Shown in pieces: positions 17,236 to 25,466 of a DNA stretch of 41,873 nucleotides (within the stretch, counting starts at the first letter, position 1; every line of letters begins with the position of its first letter). The position numbers and the translations under genes were made by a program. Source of the DNA: Mesorhizobium sp. M8A.F.Ca.ET.218.01.1.1 (GTDB taxonomy: Bacteria; Pseudomonadota; Alphaproteobacteria; Rhizobiales; Rhizobiaceae); NCBI RefSeq assembly GCF_004791165.1, contig NZ_SRUZ01000005.1:510425-552297 (forward strand), written 5' to 3'. The notes beneath the pieces were generated by a model that was not told where the DNA came from, searched no databases, and was given only the letters and a program-made list of their open reading frames with translations.

Positions 17236-17313
17236 GGGGATGTTGCGTGTTTCGGCTTCAAGCCGCCGCAAAAAGGCACTAAACCTCCGTCCGGGTTGGG
17301 GCAGCAGAGAATA

Positions 17314-18099
17314 ATGGTTAGCATTCCCGAACGGCAAACGTCGAAGGCTGCCAGCTGGTCGCGGCGAACGGCCGCCTTTTCGGCGGTGCTTTTGCTGACG
17401 AACTTTGTCGGCCATCGCTTCGGCCTCGTTCAAACGCCGGTGTTCCTGTGGGTGTTGGGCATTGTCGCCCTGCTGGCGGCGCTGGCGCTGTTGTTTGCCG
17501 GCCTGGCCTTTGCGAGGCTGTGGAATTTTGGTGACCGTGGTGGCCGCGATCTCACCGTCGGCGCCGTGTTGGCGCTGCTGGTGCTCACCCCCTATGGCGT
17601 TGCCGCCTACTGGGCGACGATCTATCCGCCGCTGCGGGACATCTCGACCGATTTCGATGAACCGCCCGCGCTCGATGTCGGTGACCGGACCAAGGACATG
17701 AACGTGCTGTCTCCGCCGACGCCGGGTGAGCAGAGTTTGCAGACCGACAGCTATCCATTGGTCACCGCACGCAGCTACGACCTGCCATTTGAGACCATCG
17801 TCAACGCCGTTGAAACCGTGCTCGACCGGCGCGGCTGGGACCTTTCGGAGCCTTATCCCGAAGTCGCCGGACAGACAGAGGTGACCATCACCGCCATTGC
17901 CTCGAGCTTCGTTCTCGGCCTTCCCGCCGACGTCGCCATTCGCGTCATGGATGACGGCGACACGGTCATCGTCGACATGCGCTCGGCCTCGCGTTACGGC
18001 CGCCATGACCTTGGCGACAATGCCGCGCGCATCACCGATTTCTTGGCGGAACTGGATCAGGAAGTCGCCGGCCAGGTCGGCGCGGCGCCGGCCGAGTAG
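17314..18099 (+). CDS. DUF1499 membrane protein
   Basis: 261 residues. Three N-terminal membrane segments (about 20-38 TAAFSAVLLLTNFVG; 45-70 FLWVLGIVALLAALALLFAG; 84-110 LTVGAVLALLVLTPYGVAAYW) precede a soluble DUF1499 domain from about 120 (SYPLVTARSYDLPFETIVNAV, TITAIASSFVLGLPADVAIRV, TVIVDMRSASRYGRHDLGDN). The soluble part probably faces the periplasm. Function of the family is not established. ATG at 17314 was chosen; a start at 17296 adds six residues without better support. It lies 78 bases after the ligase and may be cotranscribed. Confidence 0.85.
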   Translation: MVSIPERQTSKAASWSRRTAAFSAVLLLTNFVGHRFGLVQTPVFLWVLGIVALLAALALLFAGLAFARLWNFGDRGGRDLTVGAVLALLVLTPYGVAAYWATIYPPLRDISTDFDEPPALDVGDRTKDMNVLSPPTPGEQSLQTDSYPLVTARSYDLPFETIVNAVETVLDRRGWDLSEPYPEVAGQTEVTITAIASSFVLGLPADVAIRVMDDGDTVIVDMRSASRYGRHDLGDNAARITDFLAELDQEVAGQVGAAPAE

Positions 18100-18107
18100 C
18101 CATTTCC

Positions 18108-18121
18108 GCGCGAATTCGCGC
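18108..18121. terminator. Palindrome GCGCGAATTCGCGC between convergent genes
   Basis: A 14-base perfect palindrome in the 63-base gap between the DUF1499 gene and the MBL gene, which converge. It could form a small 5-bp hairpin with AATT loop. It lacks a U-tract, so a terminator role is weakly supported. Confidence 0.3.
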
Positions 18122-18162
18122 CCGCGACGGCGGTAGGGTGAACGCTTGGGCGTGGGGCAGGC

Positions 18163-19071
18163 CTATCGGCCCGGCGTGAAAATGCCATCCATGGCCGGGG
18201 CGGCGTTTGTCGCCACGACGCCGCGCACCACCAAATCCTCCAGATGGGCAAGCACCGACAGGCCGGCGGCGCCGTGCAGCCGAGGATCGGTATCCCTGTA
18301 GATCGCCCTGACCATGTCGGGAATTGTCCTGTCGCCGGCTCTGATCCGCTCCAGTATGGCCCGTTCGCGCATCTTGCGATGCGTCTTCAGTCCGCGCATG
18401 AAAGCGCGCGGCGCTGTCACCGGTCCGCCATGGCCAGGCAGCAGCAGGCGATCTCCGCGCTCGATCAGCCGGTCGAGCGATGCCATGTAATCGGCCATTG
18501 CCCCGTCCGGCGGCGCGACGATGGAGGTTGCCCAGCTCATGACATGATCGGCTGAAAACAGGATTCCGGTGCCTTCCAGCGCGAAAGCCGCGTGATTGGC
18601 GGTGTGGCCGGGCGTCAGCACCGTCCGGATCGCCCAGCCGTCGCCGCTGACCAGTTCGCCGTCCGGTAACGCGACGTCGGGAATGAAAGCGGTGTCGGCG
18701 CTGGCGTCGAGCGCATTGGTTTCACCGATATGCAAGGGTCTCGCCGGCCGGTGCGGTCCCTCCGCCAGCACCTGGGCGCCGGTGCGTTCCTTCAACCGGG
18801 CCGCCAGCGGGGAATGGTCGCGATGCGTGTGGCTGACGAAGATGTGGCTGACCGGCCGTCCGGCGATCACGTCAAGCAAGGTCCGCAGATGCCCCTCGTC
18901 ATCCGGCCCGGGATCGATCACCGCCAGCGTGTCACGTCCCACGACATAGCTGTTGGTGCCATGAAAGGTGAAGGGACTGGGATTGCGGGCCGTGACACGT
19001 TGCACGTCGGGGGCCACGCTTACGCCTTGGCCATAAGCGGGGTCGAAGCTGGTATCGAATTTGAGAGCCAT
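18163..19071 (-). CDS. MBL-fold hydrolase with C-terminal winged helix (LACTB2/RNase Z-like)
   Basis: 302 residues. Metallo-beta-lactamase fold with zinc ligands in HTHRDH (about residue 80), TPGHTANHAAF and FSADHVM, then LLPGHGGPV. The C-terminal 70 residues (HRKMRERAILERIRAGDRTIPDMVRAIYRD and LSVLAHLEDLVVRGVV) form the winged-helix extension typical of the LACTB2-like subgroup. Members act on RNA or on small thioester/phosphate substrates, and the substrate here is unknown. ATG at 19071 (MALKFDTSFDPAYGQG) matches usual family starts. It is divergent from bioY and converges on DUF1499. Confidence 0.88.
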   Translation of the reverse strand: MALKFDTSFDPAYGQGVSVAPDVQRVTARNPSPFTFHGTNSYVVGRDTLAVIDPGPDDEGHLRTLLDVIAGRPVSHIFVSHTHRDHSPLAARLKERTGAQVLAEGPHRPARPLHIGETNALDASADTAFIPDVALPDGELVSGDGWAIRTVLTPGHTANHAAFALEGTGILFSADHVMSWATSIVAPPDGAMADYMASLDRLIERGDRLLLPGHGGPVTAPRAFMRGLKTHRKMRERAILERIRAGDRTIPDMVRAIYRDTDPRLHGAAGLSVLAHLEDLVVRGVVATNAAPAMDGIFTPGR

Positions 19072-19186
19072 GTCGGCACATTGTTCCCGGAACGGCAAAA
19101 CCGATTGCCGCATAGCACGCAAGCCAATATAGGAAAACGCAAGACCGCGATTTCTGGTTCGCGGCAAGATTGAATTGGGGAAGATC

Positions 19187-19777
19187 ATGACAACCGCAAC
19201 GACGACGCGCCCGCTTGTTTTTCTGGCCTTGCCGCAAGATGGTGCCGCGCGGCTGGCGACGCAGTTTTTCCTGGCGATTGCCGGGACACTGCTGTTGACC
19301 CTTTCGGCCAAGACCAGGGTAGTGCTCGGGCCTGTCGATATCTCGATGCAGACGCTCGCCGTCTTCCTGATCGCCGCCGCCTTCGGCATGCGGCTCGGCG
19401 TCGCCACTTTGCTGCTCTACATGGCGGAAGGCGCGATGGGCTTCCCGGTCTTCCAGGGCACGCCGGAAAAAGGCGTCGGCATCGCCTATATGCTCGGTTC
19501 GACCGGCGGCTATCTCGCCGGCTTCGTGGTCATGGCGGCGATTGTCGGCTGGGCCGCCGACCGCGGCTGGGACCGTCATCCGATCAAGCTCTTCAACGCC
19601 ATGCTGGTTGCCGAAGTGGTGATGATGGCAATGGGTTTTGCCTGGCTGGCGCTGCTCATCGGCCCGGAAAAATCCTGGCAGTTCGGCGTCGTGCCGTTCA
19701 TCGTCGGCGACCTGATCAAGGTGGCTCTCGCGGCCAGCCTCGTGCCGGCCGTCTGGTCATTGCTGAAGCGCTCCTGA
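19187..19777 (+). CDS. bioY: Biotin transporter substrate-binding subunit BioY
   Basis: 196 residues, normal for BioY, the S-component of an ECF-type biotin importer that can also act alone. Six hydrophobic segments are visible, with the family signature PVDISMQTLAVFLIAAAFGMRLGVATLLLY, EGAMGFPVFQ and MLGSTGGYLAGFV. ATG at 19187 is preceded by GGGGAAG. No bioM/bioN genes are adjacent. A strong hairpin follows the stop. Confidence 0.94.
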   Translation: MTTATTTRPLVFLALPQDGAARLATQFFLAIAGTLLLTLSAKTRVVLGPVDISMQTLAVFLIAAAFGMRLGVATLLLYMAEGAMGFPVFQGTPEKGVGIAYMLGSTGGYLAGFVVMAAIVGWAADRGWDRHPIKLFNAMLVAEVVMMAMGFAWLALLIGPEKSWQFGVVPFIVGDLIKVALAASLVPAVWSLLKRS

Positions 19778-19787
19778 TTTGAGAACA

Positions 19788-19813
19788 TCCGGCCCGGATC
19801 ACTTCGGGCCGGA
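19788..19813 (+). terminator. Perfect 9-bp GC-rich hairpin after bioY
   Basis: Arms TCCGGCCCG (19788-19796) and CGGGCCGGA (19805-19813) with an 8-base loop, 10 bases after the bioY stop. No U-tract follows. It probably ends or protects the bioY transcript and separates it from the epimerase gene. Confidence 0.55.
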
Positions 19814-19872
19814 GCTTGGCCTGCGATGAGCTCGGGCCTGTTTCCCAGCCATGTCACGGACGGGCGTTTCTG

Positions 19873-20898
19873 ATGAAGGTTCTGGTCACCGGCGCTGCCG
19901 GCTTCATAGGCTATCATGTCGCCAGGCGGCTCCTGGAGCGCGGTGACGAGGTTGTCGGCATCGACAGCATCAACGACTACTACGACCCTGAGATCAAGGA
20001 GGCGCGGCTGCGGCTGCTGGCCGAGGCGGGTCGCGGCACCAATGCCGGCTATCATTTCATCCATGGCAATCTCGCCGACCGCAGCGTGGTCGACGGCTGC
20101 TTTGCCGACCACGCCTTCGACCGGGTGATCCACCTGGCCGCGCAGGCAGGCGTGCGCTACAGCCTGGAAAACCCACACGCCTATGTCGAAAGCAACATCG
20201 TTGCTTTCACCAACATGCTCGAGGCCTGCCGCGGCAGCCGTGTCGGGCACCTGACCTATGCCAGCACCTCCAGTGTCTATGGCGCCAACACCGACATGCC
20301 GTTTTCCGAGCATCGCCCGGCCGACCATCCCTTGCAGTTCTACGCCGCCACCAAGCGCGCCAACGAACTGATGGCGCACAGCTACAGCCATCTGTTCGGC
20401 CTGCCCACCACGGGGCTGCGTTTCTTCACCGTGTACGGTCCCTGGGGGCGCCCGGACATGGCGCTGTTCCTGTTCACCAGGAGCATCCTGGCCGGCGAGC
20501 CGATCAAGCTGTTCAACAACGGCAACCACACGCGCGACTTCACCTATGTCGAGGACATCGCCGAAGGCGTGATCCGCGCCAGCGACAGCCCCGCCGCGGC
20601 CAACCCGGCCTGGGATTCCAGCCATCCGGATTCGGCGACCAGCAGCGCGCCCTGGCGCATCTTCAACATCGGCAACAACAATCCGGTGAAGCTGACCGCC
20701 TATGTCGAGGCGCTGGAAAACGCGCTTGGCCGCAAGGCCGTGATCGAACTCCTGCCGCTGCAGGCCGGCGACGTGCCCGACACCTTCGCCGACACTTCGG
20801 CACTGCAAGCTGCGGTCGGCTACCGCCCCCGGACCTCCGTCACGGAGGGGGTTGGGCGGTTCGTCGAGTGGTACCTGGGTTATTTTGGGCAGCGTTGA
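19873..20898 (+). CDS. lpsL: UDP-glucuronate 4-epimerase (LpsL-like)
   Basis: 341 residues, extended SDR family. It probably converts UDP-glucuronate to UDP-galacturonate for LPS or capsule synthesis. The NAD motif is VTGAAGFIGYHVARRL. The substrate-class segment GIDSINDYYDPEIKEARL is typical of UDP-GlcA epimerases. The catalytic Tyr/Lys pair is in YAATK, and FFTVYGPWGRPDMALFLFTR and FNNGNHTRDFTYVEDI follow. ATG at 19873 starts directly at the Rossmann fold (MKVLVTGAAGF); its Shine-Dalgarno is weak. It stands before the rhamnose/O-antigen genes but is separated from them by a methyltransferase and a likely promoter. Galacturonate is a common component of rhizobial LPS. Confidence 0.88.
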   Translation: MKVLVTGAAGFIGYHVARRLLERGDEVVGIDSINDYYDPEIKEARLRLLAEAGRGTNAGYHFIHGNLADRSVVDGCFADHAFDRVIHLAAQAGVRYSLENPHAYVESNIVAFTNMLEACRGSRVGHLTYASTSSVYGANTDMPFSEHRPADHPLQFYAATKRANELMAHSYSHLFGLPTTGLRFFTVYGPWGRPDMALFLFTRSILAGEPIKLFNNGNHTRDFTYVEDIAEGVIRASDSPAAANPAWDSSHPDSATSSAPWRIFNIGNNNPVKLTAYVEALENALGRKAVIELLPLQAGDVPDTFADTSALQAAVGYRPRTSVTEGVGRFVEWYLGYFGQR

Positions 20899-21006
20899 GC
20901 GTGATGAACGCGTTCTTGGCCACGTAAAGACCTGCTCTCGGTCGAAAAAGACCAGGAACAAAAATATGTGCTAGTCTCCCCAAGTCATCAGACGGTGGGG
21001 ATTGCC

Positions 21007-21819
21007 ATGTTGGAAACGGACAAACTGTTCGCCGGCTCGATTCCTGAAAACTACGACCGTTACATGGTGCCTTTGATTTTCGAGCCGTTCGCCGCGGATA
21101 TCGCGCGCCGAGCCGCGGCCCTGTCGCCGGGGGCTGTCCTGGAAATCGCCGCTGGCACCGGGGTCGTCACCCGCGCATTGGCGCCAAGACTGGCCCCTGG
21201 CGCAAGCTATGTCGTGACCGACCTGAACCAGCCGATGCTCGACTACGCCGCCTCGCGACAGACACCCGACAGCCGCATCGCATGGCGCCAGGCGGATGCG
21301 ATGGCGCTGCCGTTCGAGGATGCGGCCTTCGATCTCGTCTGTTGTCAGTTCGGTGCGATGTTCTTTCCAAACCGCGCCTCCGCCTACCGCGAAGCCAGGC
21401 GGGTCCTGAAGCCGGGAGGCCGGTTCCTGTTCAACGTATGGGATCGTATCGAGGAGAATGTGTTCGCCGATGATGTGACCAATGCCCTCGCGCGGATTTT
21501 TCCCGACGATCCGCCGCGCTTCCTGGCACGCACGCCGCACGGCTATCACGACAAGGCGCTGATCCGTCGCGACCTGGAGGACGCGGGTTTCTCCGATGTC
21601 GCGATCGAGACCAGAGCCGAACAAAGCCGCGCATCCTCGCCACGGCTTCCGGCCGTCGCTTATTGTCAGGGCACCGTCCTTCGCACCGAAATCGAGGCCA
21701 GGGACGCTGGAAAACTGGACGCCGCGACTGACTACGCGGCAGCCGCCATTGCCGACAGACATGGCAGTGGCGAAGTTGCCGCCAAAATCCAGGCACATGT
21801 GATCATGGCTGCGGCCTGA
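21007..21819 (+). CDS. Class I SAM-dependent methyltransferase
   Basis: 270 residues. Motif I is VLEIAAGTGVVTRALAPRL, followed by the acidic end of strand 2 (VVTDLNQPMLDYA), ADAMALPFEDAAFDLVCCQFGAMFF, and EARRVLKPGGRFLFNVWD (post-motif III). The fold is a UbiE/Methyltransf_11 type. The substrate is not evident. ATG at 21007 is chosen over an upstream in-frame start at 20968. It is not tightly linked to either neighbour (108 bases after lpsL, 204 before rfbA). Confidence 0.85.
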   Translation: MLETDKLFAGSIPENYDRYMVPLIFEPFAADIARRAAALSPGAVLEIAAGTGVVTRALAPRLAPGASYVVTDLNQPMLDYAASRQTPDSRIAWRQADAMALPFEDAAFDLVCCQFGAMFFPNRASAYREARRVLKPGGRFLFNVWDRIEENVFADDVTNALARIFPDDPPRFLARTPHGYHDKALIRRDLEDAGFSDVAIETRAEQSRASSPRLPAVAYCQGTVLRTEIEARDAGKLDAATDYAAAAIADRHGSGEVAAKIQAHVIMAAA

Positions 21820-21949
21820 ATGGTGGAACGTCCACCCTGCGCAATGACCGCTGTCCCGTCCTCGACAAGACGGAAAGTGCGATCAGTGGTCAGGCCTCGG
21901 CCTTGATGGCCGCTATCCAACATGGCCGACGCGTTTGTCGTATGCCGCA

Positions 21950-21978
21950 TTGACAAGCCAATGCATGAAACCTAAGCA
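21950..21978 (+). promoter_or_regulatory. Candidate sigma-70-type promoter of the O-antigen operon
   Basis: TTGACA (21950-21955) is a perfect -35 box, followed after 17 bases by TAAGCA (21973-21978), a weak -10. It is about 45 bases upstream of the rfbA start. Inference only. Confidence 0.4.
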
Positions 21979-22023
21979 CAGGCACACAGGGCCGGGGGGC
22001 TTTGGCATGTCGAGGAGAGCTTC

Positions 22024-22905
22024 TTGAAAGGAATTATCCTTGCTGGAGGCAGTGGAACGCGTCTTTATCCACTAACATTAGCAGTCTCTAAGCAAATTCT
22101 TCCCATTTACGACAAGCCGATGATCTATTATCCGCTGAGCGTGCTGATGCTCGCGGGAATACGAGAGATTCTGATCATTTCGACGCCCCGTGATCTGCCG
22201 GCTTTTCGTGGTTTGCTCGGCGACGGGTCGGAGTTCGGGCTGGCCCTGTCTTACGCCGAGCAGCCGCAGCCCAATGGACTCGCGGAAGCCTTCATCATCG
22301 GCCGCGATTTCATCGGCAAGGACAGCGTGTCGATGATCCTGGGCGACAACATCTATTTTGGCGACGGGCTATCGCAGCTTTGCCGCGTCGCGGCGTCGCG
22401 CCAGAGGGGTGCCTCGGTGTTCGCCTACCATGTCGAGGATCCCGAACGCTATGGCGTGGTGTCTTTCGACAAGGCGACCGGAACCGCGCTGACGATCGAG
22501 GAAAAGCCGCAAAAGCCGAAGTCCAACTGGGCCGTCACCGGTCTCTATTTCTACGACAATGACGTCGTCGACATCGCCCCGACCATCCGTCCTTCGGCGC
22601 GCGGCGAGATCGAGATCACGGCGGTCAACAATGTCTATCTCGAGCGCGGCCAGCTCCATGTTCACCGGCTGGGACGGGGCTATGCCTGGCTCGACACCGG
22701 TACGCATGACAGCCTGCACGAAGCCTCGTCCTTCGTGCGCACGATCGAGCATCGCCAGGGCATCAAGGTCGCCTGTCCGGAGGAAATCGCCTTCGAACAG
22801 GGATGGCTGACGGCGGACATGGTGCTGGAGCGCGCAAGCCGGCTGGGAAAGAACGAGTACGCCGCCTATCTGCGCCGGCGCGTCGTCGATCTTTCGGAGG
22901 GTTAA
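22024..22905 (+). CDS. rfbA: Glucose-1-phosphate thymidylyltransferase
   Basis: 293 residues, normal length. First step of dTDP-L-rhamnose synthesis: dTTP plus glucose-1-phosphate to dTDP-glucose. The nucleotide-binding signature GIILAGGSGTRLYPLT and SKQILPIYDKPMIYYPLSVLM are at the N-terminus; ILGDNIYFGDGL, GRGYAWLDTGTHDSL and EEIAFEQGWL follow. The start is TTG at 22024, supported by GAGGAG just upstream; no ATG fits. The first 90 bases are only about 42% G+C with codons unlike the rest of the gene. First gene of a tightly packed operon; rfbC begins one base after the stop. Confidence 0.97.
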   Translation: MKGIILAGGSGTRLYPLTLAVSKQILPIYDKPMIYYPLSVLMLAGIREILIISTPRDLPAFRGLLGDGSEFGLALSYAEQPQPNGLAEAFIIGRDFIGKDSVSMILGDNIYFGDGLSQLCRVAASRQRGASVFAYHVEDPERYGVVSFDKATGTALTIEEKPQKPKSNWAVTGLYFYDNDVVDIAPTIRPSARGEIEITAVNNVYLERGQLHVHRLGRGYAWLDTGTHDSLHEASSFVRTIEHRQGIKVACPEEIAFEQGWLTADMVLERASRLGKNEYAAYLRRRVVDLSEG

Positions 22906-22906
22906 G

Positions 22907-23461
22907 ATGCTGGAGGTGAGATCCCTGGGCATCGACGGGGTGCTGGAAATCGTCCCGAAGCGCCATGGCGACGCACGCGGTTTCTTCATGGAAACCTACA
23001 ATGCCGAGCGCTTTTCGCAGGCCGGCATCGACCTGACTTTCGTGCAGGACAACCATTCCTATTCCGCTGCCCCGGGCGTCCTGCGCGGGCTTCACTACCA
23101 GCTTGCGCCGCGTGCCCAGGACAAGCTGCTGCGCGTTATCCGCGGCAGCATTCTCGACATCGCTGTCGATATCCGCCGCGCCTCGAAAACCTTCGGAAAA
23201 TGGGTCGCCCTCGAAGTGTCGGCCGAAAAAGGCAACCAGATCCTGGTGCCGAAGGGCTTCGCGCATGGCTTCGTCACGCTCGTGCCCGACACCGAGGTGC
23301 TGTACAAGGTGACCGACACCTATTCGCCCGAGCATGATCGGTCGATCCGTTTCGACGATCCCGCCATCGGCATAGAATGGCCGTCGCTGGCCGACGGGTT
23401 CCAGCTTTCGGACAAGGACCTCAAGGCGCCGACGCTGGCTACGGCCGAGGTGTTCGCCTGA
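22907..23461 (+). CDS. rfbC: dTDP-4-dehydrorhamnose 3,5-epimerase
   Basis: 184 residues, cupin-like RmlC fold. It epimerises C3 and C5 of dTDP-4-keto-6-deoxyglucose. Visible motifs are GDARGFFMETYNAERF, FVQDNHSYSAAPGVLRGLHYQ (with the catalytic His in LHYQ), DIAVDIRRASKTFGKW and PKGFAHGFVTL. It follows rfbA directly and ends one base into the region where a possible rfbB start (ATG at 23461) overlaps the stop. Confidence 0.97.
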   Translation: MLEVRSLGIDGVLEIVPKRHGDARGFFMETYNAERFSQAGIDLTFVQDNHSYSAAPGVLRGLHYQLAPRAQDKLLRVIRGSILDIAVDIRRASKTFGKWVALEVSAEKGNQILVPKGFAHGFVTLVPDTEVLYKVTDTYSPEHDRSIRFDDPAIGIEWPSLADGFQLSDKDLKAPTLATAEVFA

Positions 23462-23490
23462 TGGAGCATGTGGGGCATAAGGACGGCGGG

Positions 23491-24561
23491 ATGAATTTTC
23501 TGGTGACGGGCGGTGCCGGCTTCATCGGTTCGGCGGTATGCCGGCATCTGTGCGCCAATCCGGCCTACCGGGTGACCAATCTCGACAAGCTGACCTATGC
23601 GGGCAACCTGGCCTCGCTGCGGCCGATCGAGAATGCCCACAATTACAGCTTCGCCCAGGCCGATATCTGTGACGAAAGGGCGGTGCTCGACATACTGCGC
23701 CGCGACGATATCGACATCGTCATGAACCTCGCCGCCGAGAGCCATGTCGACCGCTCGATCGATGGACCGGGCGCCTTCATCGAGACCAACATCGTCGGCA
23801 CCTACAAGATCCTCAATGCCGCGCTCGAATACTGGCGCGGCCTGTCCGATGACAGGAAAGGCCGCTTCCGCTTCCATCACGTCTCCACCGACGAGGTGTT
23901 CGGCGACCTGCCTTTCGACGGCGGCATGTTCGTCGAGGAGACGCCCTATGCGCCGTCCTCGCCCTATTCCGCCTCGAAAGCGGCTTCGGACCATCTGGTG
24001 CGCGCCTGGCACGAGACCTACGGCCTGCCGGTCGTGCTTTCCAACTGTTCGAACAATTACGGCCCCTATCATTTCCCCGAGAAGCTGATCCCGCTCGTCA
24101 TCCTCAACGCGCTCGATGAAAAGCCGCTGCCGGTCTATGGCGCCGGCGCCAATGTGCGCGACTGGCTGTTCGTCGAGGATCACGCGCGCGCCCTGGAACT
24201 CGTCGCCACGAAGGGGCATCCGGGCGAGAGCTACAATGTCGGCGGCAATTCGGAACGCACCAACCTCGCCGTCGTCGAGACGATCTGCGACCTGCTCGAC
24301 ACCAGGCGTCCGCGCGCGGGCGGCAGGCGCTATCGCGAGCTGATCTCCTTTGTCACCGACCGTCCCGGCCACGACCGCCGCTACGCCATCGACGCCACCA
24401 AGATAAGCCGTGAACTCGGCTGGACGCCCAGGGAGAATTTCGACAGCGGCCTTGCCAGGACCGTGGACTGGTTCCTCGACAACAAATGGTGGTGGGGACC
24501 GATCCGCGAGCAGCGCTATGCCGGCGAAAGACTGGGCGAAGCGCGCAAGGTGGGCGCGTGA
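23491..24561 (+). CDS. rfbB: dTDP-glucose 4,6-dehydratase
   Basis: 356 residues, SDR family. It converts dTDP-glucose to dTDP-4-keto-6-deoxyglucose. The NAD site is VTGGAGFIGSAVCRHL; NLAAESHVDRSIDGP, the catalytic STDEVFGDL, the Tyr/Lys pair YSASKAASDHLV and NCSNNYGPYHFPEKLIPL follow. ATG at 23491 begins exactly at the family's usual start and has AAGGA seven bases upstream. An ATG at 23461 overlapping the rfbC stop would add ten residues and is the alternative. The stop overlaps the rfbD start in a GTGA. Confidence 0.97.
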   Translation: MNFLVTGGAGFIGSAVCRHLCANPAYRVTNLDKLTYAGNLASLRPIENAHNYSFAQADICDERAVLDILRRDDIDIVMNLAAESHVDRSIDGPGAFIETNIVGTYKILNAALEYWRGLSDDRKGRFRFHHVSTDEVFGDLPFDGGMFVEETPYAPSSPYSASKAASDHLVRAWHETYGLPVVLSNCSNNYGPYHFPEKLIPLVILNALDEKPLPVYGAGANVRDWLFVEDHARALELVATKGHPGESYNVGGNSERTNLAVVETICDLLDTRRPRAGGRRYRELISFVTDRPGHDRRYAIDATKISRELGWTPRENFDSGLARTVDWFLDNKWWWGPIREQRYAGERLGEARKVGA

Positions 24562-25466
24562 GGCTCCTCGTCACCGGACGCGACGGCCAGGTCGCGGCGA
24601 GCCTGCTCGAGGCCGGCCAGGCGCGCGCGGGCGTCGAGGTCGTTGCCATCGGCCGCCCGGAGCTCGACCTGGCAAGACCCGATACCGTCATCGATGCCAT
24701 CACCGCCGCCAAGCCTGACATCGTCGTGTCGGCCGCCGCTTACACGGCCGTCGACCAGGCCGAGGACGAGCCCGATCTGGCCTTTGCGGTGAACGCGACC
24801 GGCGCGGGCAAGGTGGCCGAGGCCGCGGCGCGGCTCGGCGTTCCAATCATCCATCTTTCGACCGATTATGTCTTCGACGGCAGCGCTCCCCACGCCTATG
24901 TCGAGACCGACCCGACGGCGCCGCTCGGTGTCTACGGTGCCTCCAAGCTCGCCGGCGAGCAGGCGGTGGCCGCCGCCAATCCGCGCCACCTGATCCTGCG
25001 CACCGCCTGGGTCTACAGCCCGTTCGGAAAGAATTTCGTGAAAACCATGCTGAGGCTCGCCGCCGACCGCGACGAGATTTCGGTGGTATCAGATCAATGG
25101 GGAAATCCCACATCCGCACTGGATATCGCCGACGCGATCCTGCATGCGGCCGCCATGCTGCACCGCAACAACGACGTCGCCGCGTTCGGCACCCATCATC
25201 TGGCCGGCACGGGCGAGACCAACTGGAGCGGCTTTGCCCGTCATATCCTCGACACAAGCTTGAAGTCTGGTGGTCCCTGGGCGCGGGTACGGGATATCAC
25301 GACGATGGACTACCCGACCAAGGCGCGCCGCCCCGCCAATTCCCGGCTATCGAGCGCGAAATTCGCGGGCGTTTTCGCATGGACGGCGCCGGACTGGCGG
25401 GAGTCGACGGAAGAGGTGGTGCGCGGGCTGGTGGCGGGCGAGACGAGACAGATATTGAGCGCATGA
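24558..25466 (+). CDS. rfbD: dTDP-4-dehydrorhamnose reductase
   Basis: 302 residues, last step to dTDP-L-rhamnose. The NAD(P) motif is the RmlD form LLVTGRDGQVAASLLEAG; SAAAYTAVDQAEDEPDLAFAVNATG, STDYVFDG and the YGASKLAGEQAV pair follow, with RTAWVYSPFGKNFVKTML. The start is GTG at 24558, four bases overlapping rfbB (GTGA), and its stop overlaps the next gene in an ATGA. Gene order is rfbA-C-B-D. Confidence 0.97.
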   Translation: MRLLVTGRDGQVAASLLEAGQARAGVEVVAIGRPELDLARPDTVIDAITAAKPDIVVSAAAYTAVDQAEDEPDLAFAVNATGAGKVAEAAARLGVPIIHLSTDYVFDGSAPHAYVETDPTAPLGVYGASKLAGEQAVAAANPRHLILRTAWVYSPFGKNFVKTMLRLAADRDEISVVSDQWGNPTSALDIADAILHAAAMLHRNNDVAAFGTHHLAGTGETNWSGFARHILDTSLKSGGPWARVRDITTMDYPTKARRPANSRLSSAKFAGVFAWTAPDWRESTEEVVRGLVAGETRQILSA

